From Siniperca chuatsi (Eukaryota > Chordata > Actinopteri > Centrarchiformes > Sinipercidae), in assembly GCF_020085105.1 (NCBI RefSeq), contig NC_058051.1:21155955-21219954 (forward strand): a DNA stretch of 64,000 nucleotides, in the 5' to 3' direction. Under the pieces are notes generated by a model. The model worked only from the letters and a program-made list of their open reading frames with translations, was not told the DNA's origin and made no database searches. Shown here one piece after another: positions 42,757 to 54,824 of the stretch. The translations under genes were made by a program, and so were the position numbers. Every line of letters starts with the position of its first letter. Position 1 is the stretch's first letter.

Positions 42757-43587
42757 TTATTAAAAGCATTTATTATTTTCTATACAGAATTGTATAATGC
42801 CAACAGTGTTAGGCTAATATCCCAACATTGTTCCTTGAAACAGGAAAAACAAATTATGGAGTCACTTAAGACATTGTACAAATAATTCTTCAACGGACAA
42901 TTAAATGTTTACTGAATAAAAAAAAAAGTGCAGTATGCCGGTAAATAAAATTAAATAAAACACTGACTTATACTTTTTAGTAGGTAGCATGTGTGCAAAT
43001 ATTTAATAATAGGGCTGCAGACAGTTTATGTAATATGTAAAACACTTGAACACATGTCCACATTAATTAACTGCCAAATAGTCAAGCACACATCAGCACA
43101 AGTAATTTCCTCTTTGCACCTGTTGCATTAACACTGAAAATCCTGGGGCAGCTTTGGCACAACATCTGTTTAGGAAATCCTATGCAAATTTGCATGTTCC
43201 TGTAAACAGCATTCATACAGTTTCTCACCTGTGCACGCAACATTTTCAAACATTAAATGCACTCATGAAGAAAGTGAGGTGTAATTTGCAAACAGTTTTT
43301 CATAGCAGTTAGCCTATTTAGAGAGATAAGGCAGGTGTTCACTATGGCTTCAGTCAGGAGAGCAACATAAAGAGCCTCTGTTAGAGGCTAAGTGCAGGGG
43401 ACAGGACAGTATTTCTCTTCTTAATATGCAAAACAAGTGGTGGCATTTTTGATATGATAGCACCAAGTAATGTATAGTTCTTGCAGAGTGATTGGCTCCG
43501 AAGTGCTCACAATGGATCATCAGGCCCCGTGTCTCATGTACGTATTTTGTTTCCAGTCTGTCCCCATCAGAAACGTGAAACCTGAGA
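42757..43587 (-). other. il17re: IL17RE 3' untranslated region
   Basis: TTTATT at 42757-42762 (AATAAA on the minus strand), with a second near 42769, follows about 830 bases of noncoding AT-rich sequence after the IL17RE stop. Confidence 0.5.
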
Positions 43588-44938
43588 TTAAAGCTTCTCT
43601 GCTCTCCATAGTGACCCGTGGAGAGGCTCATGCTTTTGTACAGGTCTTGGCCTTGCCCTGTTGGCTGCCAGTGGCAACTTGAGCCTGCTCTGTGTCTTAT
43701 CTGACATCATTTTCAGTGATGAAGTGACACTCGGCCCTTGCATTTTATTTCCCTGCATTTGAGGCACCAGTGTTTGTAGTTTTTGGGCTAGCTGCCGTGC
43801 CAGCCATATTGACAGCACTTTAGACAGGAGTCTGGGCCAGCAGTGCCTCCTGAATTTACCGGCCTTTGTCTGCCTTCTCATCCCTCCCAGCTCCTGTATT
43901 AAACCCCTGAAATCCTGTGGTAAGCAGTACCGAGGGACACCTCTGAAGGCCTTCGGAATGTCCCTGCTGTGGCAAAGGCCCTGGAAATAGACAAAGGCCA
44001 CTCCTTGACCTTTGCAACCCTGCAGCTCCCCCTCTAGGCAGGCCAGAGCAGCCGTAAACACTGGTGCTATCACAGCAGAGGGCTCGTTCTGGGAGTACCA
44101 GTCTTTATCATCACATAATTTAACACAATCTTTTTTTCCTGCAGCCTTCTCTTTTTTGCTTTTTGCCAGGCTTCTTTCATTTTGTTTCAAATCCTCTTCC
44201 ACCTCTACTCTTATTGTCTCATGTCTCACCTTTGCTTTGCTGCAATCTTCCGTTTTTCTCACATTCTTATCCACATTTTCCCTCTCCACCCTCCAGTTCT
44301 CATAGGTCTTCTTGGCTTCAGGACTCCAGATAATCAGTACTTTCCCTTGTGCCTTACGCACAGATTCCCACTGCCCGTACAGCCAGGGAAGTGGACCCAG
44401 ATCTGCCACTCCATTCCTGACCCCGGCCTTTGTTTGAGAGCTTTGGGCCCACAAAGCCATGTTCACTTTGGCACTTAGCTCCCCCTGCAGGATTGAGGCT
44501 AAAGCACACACAGCAGAGATATGGGCTGACTGCTCTGATGAGCACACCAGCAACACTGGCTTCTGGATACAAAGCCAGCCTAGAGATATGGGAAAAGACA
44601 GAAGAATAAAATAATGTATTATTTTGTTAAGGCAATACAATGTAATTAAAATTATTTGAAATCTGAAGATGGAGACATGCAACCACTGCCTTGAAATAGT
44701 ATTTAAGGAGGTAACTGAACTAACCTGCAGCTCCACTCTTGGTGAGACGGTGGATGAAAATTCCCAGTAATGAAACAATAACCACAAATATCAAAGCTGC
44801 CACAGCATATACACCACATCTGTTGTGCGTGTCTATAGAAACACAGAAAAGGCAATGTGTCTATTTACTTTGTAGGAGTTGTGTGTACATTCATGCATGG
44901 ATTGCTACTCAAAAGTTCATATGTTGGTACACTTGGGC

Positions 44939-44970
<32 letters not shown>

Positions 44971-47659
44971 CTCTCTCTTTAGTACACTTACAGTCTGGGC
45001 ACAGAATTCTTTTACCACGAAGAGCAGGATTTGACTGCCACACCTGCAGAAAAGCAGATTGAAATTGTTGAGAAGAAAGAAAAAGGTAACGCACCAGGTC
45101 CAGAAAGACCTCTCTCAGTCTTGCACAAAGTTATGGCATGTACTTGACCTGCACACACAGCTTCTCAGCAAGAAAGTGAAGAGGCACATTTATCCTCGAT
45201 TGAGTAGTATTTCCATCCTGTAAAATTGATAAGAGTCATATTTGCTCTCATTAACAATTGAAATTGTTGTCTCTTTAGCACTCTCTCTCACAAACACATA
45301 TGTATGTTTACCATTGTTACTGAGTGGACCTGCCCCATGGGTGTACATCCCCTCTCATTAAGGACGCAGAGTTGAGCGGAGAACTTTGCTGGAACAGAAG
45401 AGGTGAGATACAAAAACACACTTTTTCTGCCCGGTCCAATATACACCTCCCATGATGACATATCTGTGAAGGACAAGGAGGGAGTCAAGAGAGGGAAACA
45501 GATAGATACATTGAGACTTAGCACAGCTATAAACAAAATAAGCTCCCTCTGTGTGACTCACCAGCCTGGAAGGGGCAAGAGATATGATGGCTGCCTTGTA
45601 GAGAAAACTGCAAAAATGAAACACATGTGAATCTGCAACTCAACAAAAAGGTAGGCAACTGGGTATACAGTGCATCCAAAAAGTATTCACAGCGCTGCAA
45701 AGAAGAATGGGAGAAACTGCCCAAAAATAGGTGTGCCAAGCTTGTAGCATCATACTCAGAGACTTGAGGCTGTAATTAGCACCAAAGGTGCTTCAACAAA
45801 GTATTGAGCAAAGGCTGTGAATACTTATGGACATTTGATTTTGTTTTCATTTTTTATTTAATAAATTTGCAAAGATTTCAGATAAACTTCATGCTGTCAT
45901 TATGGGGCATTGTTTATAGAATTTGAGGAAAATAATGAATTTAATTCATTTGGAATAAGACTAACATAACAAAATGTGGAAAAATTGAAGCGCTGTGAAT
46001 ACTTTCCAGATGCACTATATCAATGCAAGCACATTTGGCTAGTTCTCACCTGCACACACATCTGAGGGTGTTTGTCCACTTCAGATGTGCTATATATCTG
46101 TTGAGGAGACACAGTGGGTGTTTGAGAAAGCTTTATTCATTTTAAGTCAAGTTTATTTCTGGAGCACATTTAAAAACAAACATTGACCAAGTGCTTTACA
46201 AAGAGATTAAATAAAAACACAGGAATCTATCACCAATACCACTGCTGTCCTGCCAAACTTACCAGGTTTGGTCCACCTCCCTTCTCTTCCAGTGTGGAGT
46301 TGAGTACAGGTGTGCAGAGGTGTTCTTGTTGCCACCAGCAGAGGGACGCAGAGATCTTCAGGTCACTGACAGGACACTGAGAGCTCAACTTGAAAATTGA
46401 CTCATACAGTGTGACTTTAGAGGAGGCCCAAACATCTCTGACATCTGTAGAGGCAATATGGACACAGATGTTTACAACACTGACAACATTAGGATATTTG
46501 TCTCTGAAACAGTCAAACCTTTTAATTCCATTCACCGCCATCGAGGTGAATGGAATTAAAAGGAATAGTTTGACAATTTGGGAAATACGCTTATTCGCTT
46601 TATTGCCGAGAATTAGATAAAAAGGATTGATGCCACTCATATCTGCTCATTAAATATAAAGCTACAGCCAGGTGACCATTAGCTTAGCATAAAAACTGGA
46701 AACCAGGCAAACGCTTAACCCTCTGTAAAACTGTCACCCCGAGCTAAGCTATGTGCTGGAGATATTTCTTGGCTGGGAATAGCGACTTTCTGGACTCGCC
46801 GCTGGTTCCTTGGCAACGTCACTGTGTCACGGTCAAGAAATTGTCCAGCACATAACCCCCTGTAAAACCTTGTCATTTTTACAGTTCAGTTTTTGTTCAG
46901 ACTAAACAAACAAGATATGAAGCATTAATTAGTGAGCTTTATAGGTGCTGGTAGGCAGGTTTTCTTTCCAGTCTTTAGGCTGTTGCCTTATATTTACCGT
47001 ACAGATGACATTGGTATCGATCTTTTCTAACTCTCGGCAAGATATAAGCATATTTCCCAAAATACTATACTTTTCCTTCAAATTTGTGCCTCTTACAGCA
47101 ATAAAAAAAATAAAAGAAAAATGTAATTTGAAAACCTCAATATCACACCGTTGGCAAGCAGGAAACAGGGAAAGGACCCAAACGCAGACAGAGGAGGCAG
47201 AACAATGACTTGAGTGGTTTATTAAGAGCTTACTGGCAGAGACAGGCGACAAATAGGTTATAGGCAGGTAGCATTAATTCCAAAAGGCAGACAAAACCGA
47301 GCCAAAATAGGATAATAATAATAAAAATAAATAAAAACAGGAAGCAAAACTACCCAACACATGAGGGAAGGGGAGTCTTTCAAAATAAAACAGGAAATAA
47401 CATACATAAACCCTCAAACCACAACACAAAAGCAACTTGTCTTTCCAGAGACAATGCCCTCTTTTTCTTTGCTATTAGTTTCAGTAAAAGGAGAGGGAAA
47501 TTGTTCCAGTGAAATCTGTACACAATGAGGTCTATTATCGATGAGTTTTTTCAAATGTCCTTTTTCTGTGCTGTAAGTGCCACAAAGTTCTTAAAACCTT
47601 GACACACATTAAACCAAAACTATTTGCATGGCTAGATACCACTTAGTAATTTATTATTA

Positions 47660-47718
<59 letters not shown>

Positions 47719-50700
47719 CATCATTATTATTATTATTAGAATTTTGGTTAAAACTCATGATTTCCTCAGAATATAATTCTCAAAACAACAACAAAAACAA
47801 AAAAACACAAAAAAAACCTCCAACTAAAACACTGATGGCAGTGCCTTGCTGAAACATTTGGGCGCTAAACAAAATGTCAAACAGGAGCAAGTCTGTGTCT
47901 ATAATTAATTCCAGTTTTACCTCATCTAACATCTTTGCTTGGCTATGTTCTCTTCCTTATATCTTTTTGAAAATGTAGCAATGTGAAAAGACACTACAGT
48001 TTGTATACTAGTTTACAACCTATAAGATTGTGCACTTTTACAAAAGCTGCTGATGTACAGTGAGCCCTGTGATCAGCAGTGTAGCATTGAGGCATTAGAA
48101 CATGCCAAATGAAAGATTTTTATGCTAATTTTTTTCCCCTCCAAAACTAGAAAAGTAGCTAAATGGGTCACATTTAAAATGCTCTTGATTCAAGGTTTAG
48201 GTCATTGCGATAAAGGCTACGTTTGCTTTATTTCCTGCCAGTAAATTCATCAGGCCCATCTGCAGGAATGGGATAACATCTCACACTGCAGAATCCTACA
48301 TTAGATTAGCCATATTTTTAAATACCTCTAAATAACAGAGTGTGATTGTGTGTCGTGTTAGAAATGGACAGAAGGAAATGACATATACAGTAAATGATAG
48401 GGTTATGAATTCTAACGAAATCTAAAACATAGCCTCTGGTGGGATTTCTGTTTTCTGGTCTCGTGAAAGAATGCAAGACACCCATTAAACAGATGAAGGG
48501 GAACACCCCTGTTTTGTATTTCTGAATCTCAGTTGTCAATTACAAAACAATGGTAAAGTAACAAAAAGTCCCCACAAGATGTTATTATTTTCAATCTGAC
48601 TCTGACATGAATCATACGTCACACTCACCTGCGAGGCTTTTCTTTTGAAATGGGCACTTTTTTTGTCGCCGGGCATCTGTATGGGTGTAATATACCTGTC
48701 AACACAGACACCGCATGTACAGGCGTGAAAAACAGACTGATTCAACAAAATAATAATATTTCCTGCATCAAAAAAGTATTGGGAGCAGAAAGTACCTCCA
48801 CGCACACACAGGGCAGCAGGTAAGGGATTTTAACAAGAGCTGATCGAGACTGAGATGGATCAATCTGAAAAGAACACACAAATACATTACAGAAAAAAAA
48901 CTTTTAGTGTGTACAAGTGCATATATGCAGATAAAATGTGCCACTGATACTTACAGTAATTGGTGGGGAAAGTGCCCCGCCAGTGCAGTCCACTGCATTT
49001 TGTTGGTAACACCATCTGGCATGGACTTTGTCTCCAGACTCCACAATGACAGTGATGGATTTAGACGATTGATTCACAGACAGATCAAAGTCCGGTATGG
49101 GATCTAAGTGGCACACACAAAAGAAAAATAGCAACAGGCTATGATCATTACCGCTTGGCAGGTCAAAACATACAGACAGGTAACACATTGAAGGAAAAAC
49201 TTGTTTTGTTTCCAGCATAACAATCCGCCCCCATTCACAGGGCATGAGGGGTGACTGAATGTTTTGATGAGTATGAAAATTATGTGAATCATATGCTTCA
49301 GCCTTTGCAGTGACCATATCTGAATCTAAATGGGCACATATGGATGATTTTGGACAGATGTGTGAGACAGCGCTCTCCACCACCATTGTCAACACACCAA
49401 ATGAGGGAATATTTTTTGGAACAATTCTGTTTGATCCATTTAGATCAGTTCAGATACTTGTAGAAATTATACCAAGAAGCATTGTAGCTGTTCTGGAGGC
49501 TCATGGTAGCCCAATTTATGTTGTTTTTTTCCTTTTAAATTTGTCACCCATCTGAGATAGGACACATCACACAAGACACTTAACCTTGCCTTTGTGCTAT
49601 AGGCTGCTCTGATGGAGAAAGAATCAGGGAGAATGTATTAAAAAACAAACAAATGGAAGATCAGTTTGTTGCAGAAAGGAAAGATGAAACCAAAACATGA
49701 GGCCTGATGCCAGAAATCCTAAACACACACCTGGTACTGTGTAACTGACATTGCAGCTCGTTGATGTGGTCTTGTAGGACACAGAAACAACACTATCTGT
49801 TTCAGCCTTGACACAATCATGCACCAGCTCCCACTGGACAAAAAAAAAAATAATAGGGAACACAAATACACAATCATCAGAATTATCTTCATAAAACCAT
49901 CTTCAGTGTTTTAGAGCCTAAAACAGGAAATTCAACTTACCACAGCAAAACTGGTATTGCTATGTGGCAACAGCTGTGTGACACCCCTGTAACACTTGAC
50001 TCTGGTATCACCTAGTTTTCTTACATTGTCACACTAAGAAAGAGAGAATAGAGAAAAAGAGATAATACAATTGCACCTCACCCTCTTGAACTACAATGAA
50101 CTGTAGGCTCTTAGTGACATTTTGCATATATACAGAGTTTGGGGCAGGTACAAAGAAAATAAATCCAACCTTTTCTTTGTTTTTCCTTTTTTTCATGGTA
50201 GGCCTAATTATCTCTGTAATTGGGGAGAGAATTTTAATCTCTGGGGCCTTAAGGAAGTCTGGAAGAAAGCAGTGCGACATAAGTTTCAGCATTTTGTCAG
50301 ACATGCAACATTGAAAGCTTTAGAGATGATGAAATGTATGATGAACAAAATGGACTTTGCAGCTATGGTGTGACTCCGTACCGTCAGCCTTCATCCAAAC
50401 ACGGACAGTGACACATTCTGAGTAACCCCCCCAAGGGTCCTGGGACAGGGCTGAGGTCAGTTTCACAGGGCAGTGTCCCTCAGCATAATCTGTCCAGACA
50501 GAAAAGAGCATTAGTACAGCACACATGGCTTCCACATGTAGTCAGTGAAATTAAGCTGTGGGATGAGAAAACCTATATTAATTAGAAAACTTACCATTTT
50601 GATTTCCCATCTAAAAGTAAGGAAAAAAGAAAGACATTTTTTTATTTAGTTAAATGAATGTACAATGTGTGAATGTCATACCAGTTCATTTAACAAAAAG

Positions 50701-51522
50701 AAAAATAGCTACATCAGAAAGTGATAATAAAAAATAAAGATTCATTTTGACTTCTTCAGATAAACATCTGAGAAAAACTACTGACTCTTAAGTGTTACAT
50801 ATTTAGAGAATCAAAATAACATTTTTCAATTAGAAAGAGGTTGAATTAATTAAGAAATGTTGTTTTGAATATAAAATACCCCTTATAAAAAGAAAAAAGT
50901 TAATAGCACATAAATTGCTATCATTACATTCAAAACAAGTGATAATATTTCCCCCCCTCAATGATAATAGCATGTGTTGTTTTGCACAATATATAATTCG
51001 CCAGTCTTTTCCCCAGTCTGCCACCATAGAACAGACGAGTTATACTTTCTTGTTCAGTATTGCAGATAGTATATTTGTTAAGAACATCTAGAAATCTTGA
51101 AATGCTTATAGATGTTTGTTGGATATATTTTGTGTAATATTTTCAGATGTATTTCTCTAATATTAAGAAAGACAAGGAAATATCAACCATTCATAAAACG
51201 GCATATGGATTTGCCCATTTACCCACCATGCACTTATCACAATATTTTGCTCTCAGTGTTTTGGATAGAATATATCTAATCTTATTTAAATATTTACAGT
51301 GATCTCTCCCAGGTACTACCCTAACGCCTCTACTGTATGGTCCACTCTGTAGCAACACTGATTTAAACTTACCTGACATGTCGTGGTACATCCCAACAGC
51401 GGAGACACCATGACGCCAATAAATGCCACCGTGGTGACAATGCGCCTTTTAAACAAATGAAACATTGAAATTAGGAGATTTGCGTAGTTAAAATCCAGGA
51501 TTTTGTGCCCTCGCGAAGCCAT
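43588..51522 (-). CDS. il17re: Interleukin-17 receptor E
   Basis: IL17RE pairs with IL17RA as the receptor for IL-17C at epithelia. About 16 coding exons: 51374-51522, 50592-50612, 50384-50489, 49942-50035, 49731-49835, 48953-49104, 48797-48865, 48631-48697, 46262-46446, 46050-46100, 45562-45608, 45312-45464, 45150-45220, 44992-45044, 44725-44833, 43588-44580. The start MASRGHKILDF precedes a hydrophobic signal (VTTVAFIGVMVSPLLGC), so the signal has a long N-region of about 30 residues. The ectodomain is Cys- and Asn-glycosylation-rich. One membrane segment follows (VYAVAALIFVVIVSLLGIF). The SEFIR domain matches human IL17RE at KPVLLVCSSEQ, LGPLPWLYGQWESV, GKVLIIWSPEAKK and FQGLCHSRDIPKAFRGVPRY. 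A charged segment of about 70 residues interrupts it (about 44075-44290). The tiny exon at 50592 and the 48797 exon are the least certain. Tandem with IL17RC, as in human. Confidence 0.9.
44942..44968 (+). repeat. (GT)n microsatellite in an IL17RE intron
   Basis: About 13 GT units sit just upstream (on the plus strand) of the 44992-45044 exon. Confidence 0.9.
45668..46017. mobile_element. Internally deleted Tc1/mariner-like element
   Basis: The 350-base element has terminal repeats CAGTGCATCCAAAAAGTATT and, inverted, TAGTGCATCTGGAAAGTATT, each continuing to CACAGCGCT, with TA on both sides (45666-45667, 46018-46019). The inside (GAGACTTGAGGCTGTAATTA) keeps the end of a Tc1 transposase gene in fragments. 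It lies about 30 bases from the IL17RE exon at 46050-46100. Confidence 0.85.
46138..46215 (-). mobile_element. L2-type LINE 3'-tail fragment
   Basis: Read on the minus strand it shows TTTGTAAAGCACTTGGTCAA and ends in CCAGAAATAAACTTGACTT, the usual 3' end of fish L2 elements. Only the last 80 bases or so remain. Confidence 0.6.
46517..46576. repeat. Inverted repeat (fold-back) at the end of a MITE
   Basis: CCTTTTAATTCCATTCACC (46518-46536) is the exact reverse complement of 46545-46563, with an 8-base loop. The symmetry continues outward with GTCAAA on both sides after a 5-base gap. The right arm contains the TTAA and terminal GGAATAGTTTGAC of the adjoining MITE. Confidence 0.9.
46556..47083. 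mobile_element. TTAA-flanked MITE, copy 2 (large IL17RE intron)
   Basis: It begins TTAAAAGGAATAGTTTGACA and ends in the diverged inverse of that sequence (near 47055-47083). The body matches the 33156-33614 copy, including TTAGCTTAGCATAAAAACTGG and CAGCACATAACCCCCTGTAA. Its right TTAA is mutated. Confidence 0.7.
47150..47430. repeat. Probable interspersed repeat, family unknown
   Basis: AAGCAGGAAACAGGGAAAGG, ACCCAAACGCAGACAGAGG and CATAAACCCTCAAACCACAA read like a common fish repeat often found near fish genes. I cannot place it in a family, and I see no frame. Confidence 0.35.
47651..47738 (+). repeat. (ATT)n microsatellite
   Basis: An almost pure run of about 28 TTA/ATT units with one CAT interruption, inside the large IL17RE intron. 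Confidence 0.95.
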
Positions 51523-52030
51523 GGTTTTCTGCGGGTAAGATCCAAAACGTGTGCAATGGCTGTATCCTCTGTGTTAAGCTGCTACACCGAGACGCTCTGC
51601 ATGACAGCTTGTGGGGTAATCAGCTACCCCAAGTTCTCAGATCATGCGAAATGACTAAACCATGAGGGCCTATGTAAAGAAACAACAACAACATTTTGGA
51701 TGACTATGCGCTGCGACCTCAGCTCCGTGTCATCATCAGGAGGAAACGACTCTGAATTCAAGCCCCGTTTTTTTCCTCTCTGAGGCCACTTTTGTGTTGA
51801 CGCCCATTAGCAGAAAGTAACGTGCACTGCTCGTAAGCCTAGTGGAGCATACTTAAAAATAGGATGTTCTGCTGTAGGATAACACCCACCACAGGAAGTG
51901 ATGGTGAAGGCCCCAGAAGATTTTTGTCTCTCTCTCTTTTAGTCACTCACTCACACACACACACAAAGCCCAGGTAAGCCTACAATCTCCCCCCTCGGTT
52001 CCAGTTAGCAATACAAACATTTCACCAAGA
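51523..52030 (-). promoter_or_regulatory. il17re: Presumed IL17RE promoter and 5' region
   Basis: This is the sequence just upstream of the IL17RE start. It has moderate CpG content, an interval rich in CTCTCTCT (about 51927-51939) and a CA run (51953-51965). No TATA box is evident and the transcription start cannot be set by eye. Confidence 0.4.
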
Positions 52031-52074
52031 CACCCACCTTCAGTCATATAAAATTTAATCACTCCTCTTTGAAG

Positions 52075-52235
52075 TAGAGTTCATGTGGCTTTTTTTTACG
52101 CTGATCAACAGAGAAATACCCCTTAATGTCAAAGTGAAAACACATGTCACACATAACACATGTCTACAAAAGTGGTCTTAATTAATTTGAATTTTACAAA
52201 ACACATGTTTGTTGCAAGTATTCGACCCCGCCCCG
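52075..52235 (-). mobile_element. Tc1-like relic, 3' end fragment
   Basis: Read on the minus strand it contains CGAATACTTGCAACAAACAT, AATTAATTAAGACCACTTTTG, TGTTTTCACTTTGACATTAA and TCTGTTGATCAGCGT. These are the landmarks of the post-transposase end of a common fish Tc1 family. No terminal repeat or frame is left. Confidence 0.65.
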
Positions 52236-52700
52236 CCCCCCTTAAATATGACACAAAGCATCACTGGTGCAGCCAATAGTTTTAGAAGTGACATAATTAG
52301 TTAAATGGAGACCTGTGTGCAGCCAACGCGTGTCATCAGGCCGAGTCCGCAAATTGCGCAAGGGTCCCGCCGCCCCCTCGTCCCAAAAGTCTCGATGTCT
52401 ACGACCTCGATGCGCGAGGCGGAAGTAACCGTCCGGCCACAAAAAGATAAACAAACACCGTGAGAGTGAATTGCGGGAACAGTTACCAAGTAAACGGGTG
52501 TGCTCTCCTCTCTCGTGTGTCTGTCCTGCTAACGTTAGCTGGGCGGTGCATCTCTTGCTCCGTCTGTGTCTCGCTTGTTTGCCAGCCACTTCCAGGGCTG
52601 TGACTTTGTGCCTGACAGAAGTGGGAGTGAAATACCATCGAAAGCCACAGGGCTCACAGTTCATCTCAGTTTCCCAGGCACCTAACTTTTACCAACAATG
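52236..52700. other. CpG-rich block of unknown origin
   Basis: In an AT-rich neighbourhood this block has many CpGs, GC-box-like CCCCGCCCCGCCCCCC at 52228-52243, a TTAAATA just after it, and an ETS-like GCGGAAGTAACCG near 52420. Overlapping minus-strand frames of 140 and 62 codons exist but show no known protein. It could be an orphan promoter, a distant 5' exon of a neighbour or a repeat. Confidence 0.4.
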
Positions 52701-52839
52701 AGCACATGTTGTTCTTTTATCTGTAGGTTAATTTTGGTTGATACATGAATGGGTTAGGCTTTGTTTTGTTTTGTCTCATCTAATTTATGTCCTGAGTTTT
52801 GTTGAATTCTTAAGTTGGTTTAGTAATATCAGGACACTG

Positions 52840-53264
52840 TGACAAAAATCTACACCAACCTATAACAACAGTTGGCCTGGTGCTTCACAGCTTTATGGGA
52901 AAGTGGCAATGAGAAAGCCACTCCTAAAAAAAAAAAAAAAACCCACATGATGTCTCGGCTACAGTTTGCCAAAAGCTGGAAGAAGCTTCAATGGTCTGAT
53001 TTGCAGTTTTGCAAAGTAGATGTAAAGCTGACAGAGACACATCCACACAGACTCAAGGCTGTAATTTCTGCCAAAGATGCAATTATTAAATACTGACTTG
53101 GAGGAGGTGAATACTTCTGCAAATTAGTACTATATTTGTAATGAGATCTGTTTTCACTTTGACATCATTTTTTTTGTTTTTGTTGATCATTTGATTTAAT
53201 GTTGTATAAGAATAAAACATGAAAATTTCCAAGGGGAGTGAATACTTTTATACTTCATTGTAGA
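52840..53264 (+). mobile_element. Tc1-like relic, internally deleted
   Basis: TGGCCTGGTGCTTCACAGC, GAGAAAGCCACTCCTAAAAA, GTCTCGGCTACAGTTTGCC and CAATGGTCTGATTTGCAG are degraded transposase-gene landmarks. The tail GGAGGAGGTGAATACTTCTG ... CCAAGGGGAGTGAATACTTT follows. A large part of the transposase gene is missing, and there are several stops. It belongs to the same family as the fragment at 52075-52235 but is in opposite orientation. Confidence 0.8.
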
Positions 53265-54824
53265 CTGTAAGTACCAAGTAGTGAACCTAAGTACACCTTT
53301 GAGGTACTTTACAACTTTATACTCCACTACATATCTGAGGAACCTCCATTTCCTTTATCTGAGAGACTAGTTGCTAGTTACTTGCAGATGACTTTATCAA
53401 ATATTTGTTCTTTTAGCATCTGGCAAAGCCTTTTAGCCAGGTGAGCAGTGGACACTTAAGCTCTTCAGGTAAAGATACATAAAAACACGAGTGCATAAAA
53501 GATTTGGTTTAGCTTAACTAGCTGCTGTGGCATTACCTAAATTATCTGGTTTGTGGTTTATTTCATCCATTAAATAAAAACATATAACCGCACTAAACAC
53601 ATACACATAGCCCATGCATTATTGTGTACATGTGTGTAGAGATAGGGTACAGTAGATGTAGCCACAGTTAAAACGGAAAGCTAAAACAGGTTGAAATAGT
53701 TGAAAAAAAAAACCCATCACCATGAGGTCACCTCATGTGCCGATGCTTATCAGTTGTTTCCACTCACATTCTGAGCATTGCTCAGGGCAGGAAACAAGGT
53801 GTCTTTACTCAGAGGGGTGTTGTTTTGGTTGCAAATATGAAGACATAGATGTTGTGGTGAGTGGGCGTTCCAGTCGTGTGGGGAATCTTTATCGTGCATG
53901 GAAAAAAAATATCTGAAATGTTTGGTTTGGGGAAAGGAAATTCACATTGGTTGTTGATTTTAATCATCATGGGCAAATGAGCTCACAGCAACTGATAATG
54001 TAAATAGTCAGGCAATTTATGGGAAATGTAATTAAAATGGCATCAAAAAGTACTACTATAAAGGTATTATACCTGAAAATACAGTGACATCCTGTATCTT
54101 TTAAGGCCTGTTTAAATAATTTTACGTTTTTATTTTGACAGGTTATTACATTATCTGGGATTATTATGGACATAAAAATCAGGTATAATTCTCAGGCAAC
54201 CAAACCACTACCTTAACATCTGCATTCACATTCACACAGTGCACAAGACTTAGCAAACACCCTCTGCAAAAAAAACTTTTAAAGAGACACAGTACCTGTG
54301 TGTTTTTGTAAAGGCTGTCCAACCAGTAGAACCAGTGTACAGTAAGCTTGTGCTTTATATACCATAAAATACTTCACAAGGCAAGAAACCTGCAGAACCA
54401 ATGTGAAGCCCCGATTGTAACTCTACATTAAGGTTTCAGATGTTGGGACACATAGTGTTTATCCTTATTATAAAAGAGGAAGTTAACTTGAGTGTTTAGG
54501 CAAATACGGACCCTAAAGAATAGACAATACTTCCAAAGAAACATAAAACCTGACCCGTCAAATCTTGCACCTGAAGTGTTGTGCTGTCAGTCTACGTGGA
54601 TCAGTATCGGAAAAAAACAGCGCAACAAGTCATGAGAAGCACTTGTGAGTCATAATTTCTTTGAAAAGAGGTAATGGGTGGGTAAGAAATTTCTGCTTAA
54701 CAGAGAGAGAGATATTCCACAGAATGGTCTCCAGCAATCAACAAGGAAACCAGGAAGAACACTGAAGGTGAACAGACACAGTGACCACAACACGACCCAC
54801 AAAGTTTAAAAAACTCAATTCTTT
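53265..54824. other. Intergenic, no gene seen
   Basis: The first 80 bases are a fragment of the AGTAAAAGTAC-type repeat (GAGGTACTTTACAACTTTAT). The remainder is AT-rich without recognisable coding, repeat or RNA features. JAGN1 and CIDEC, which neighbour IL17RE in human, are not found here. Confidence 0.5.

Noticed and set aside
44012-44478. Plus-strand frames opposite the IL17RE SEFIR exon
   Set aside because: Antisense to conserved coding sequence; no independent support.
52242-52664. 140-codon minus-strand frame as a gene
   Set aside because: Composition follows the CpG-rich DNA; overlapping frames are equally open and none matches a family I know.
53265-54824. JAGN1 or CIDEC, expected next to IL17RE from human order
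   Set aside because: Neither protein's recognisable sequence appears in any frame of the interval.
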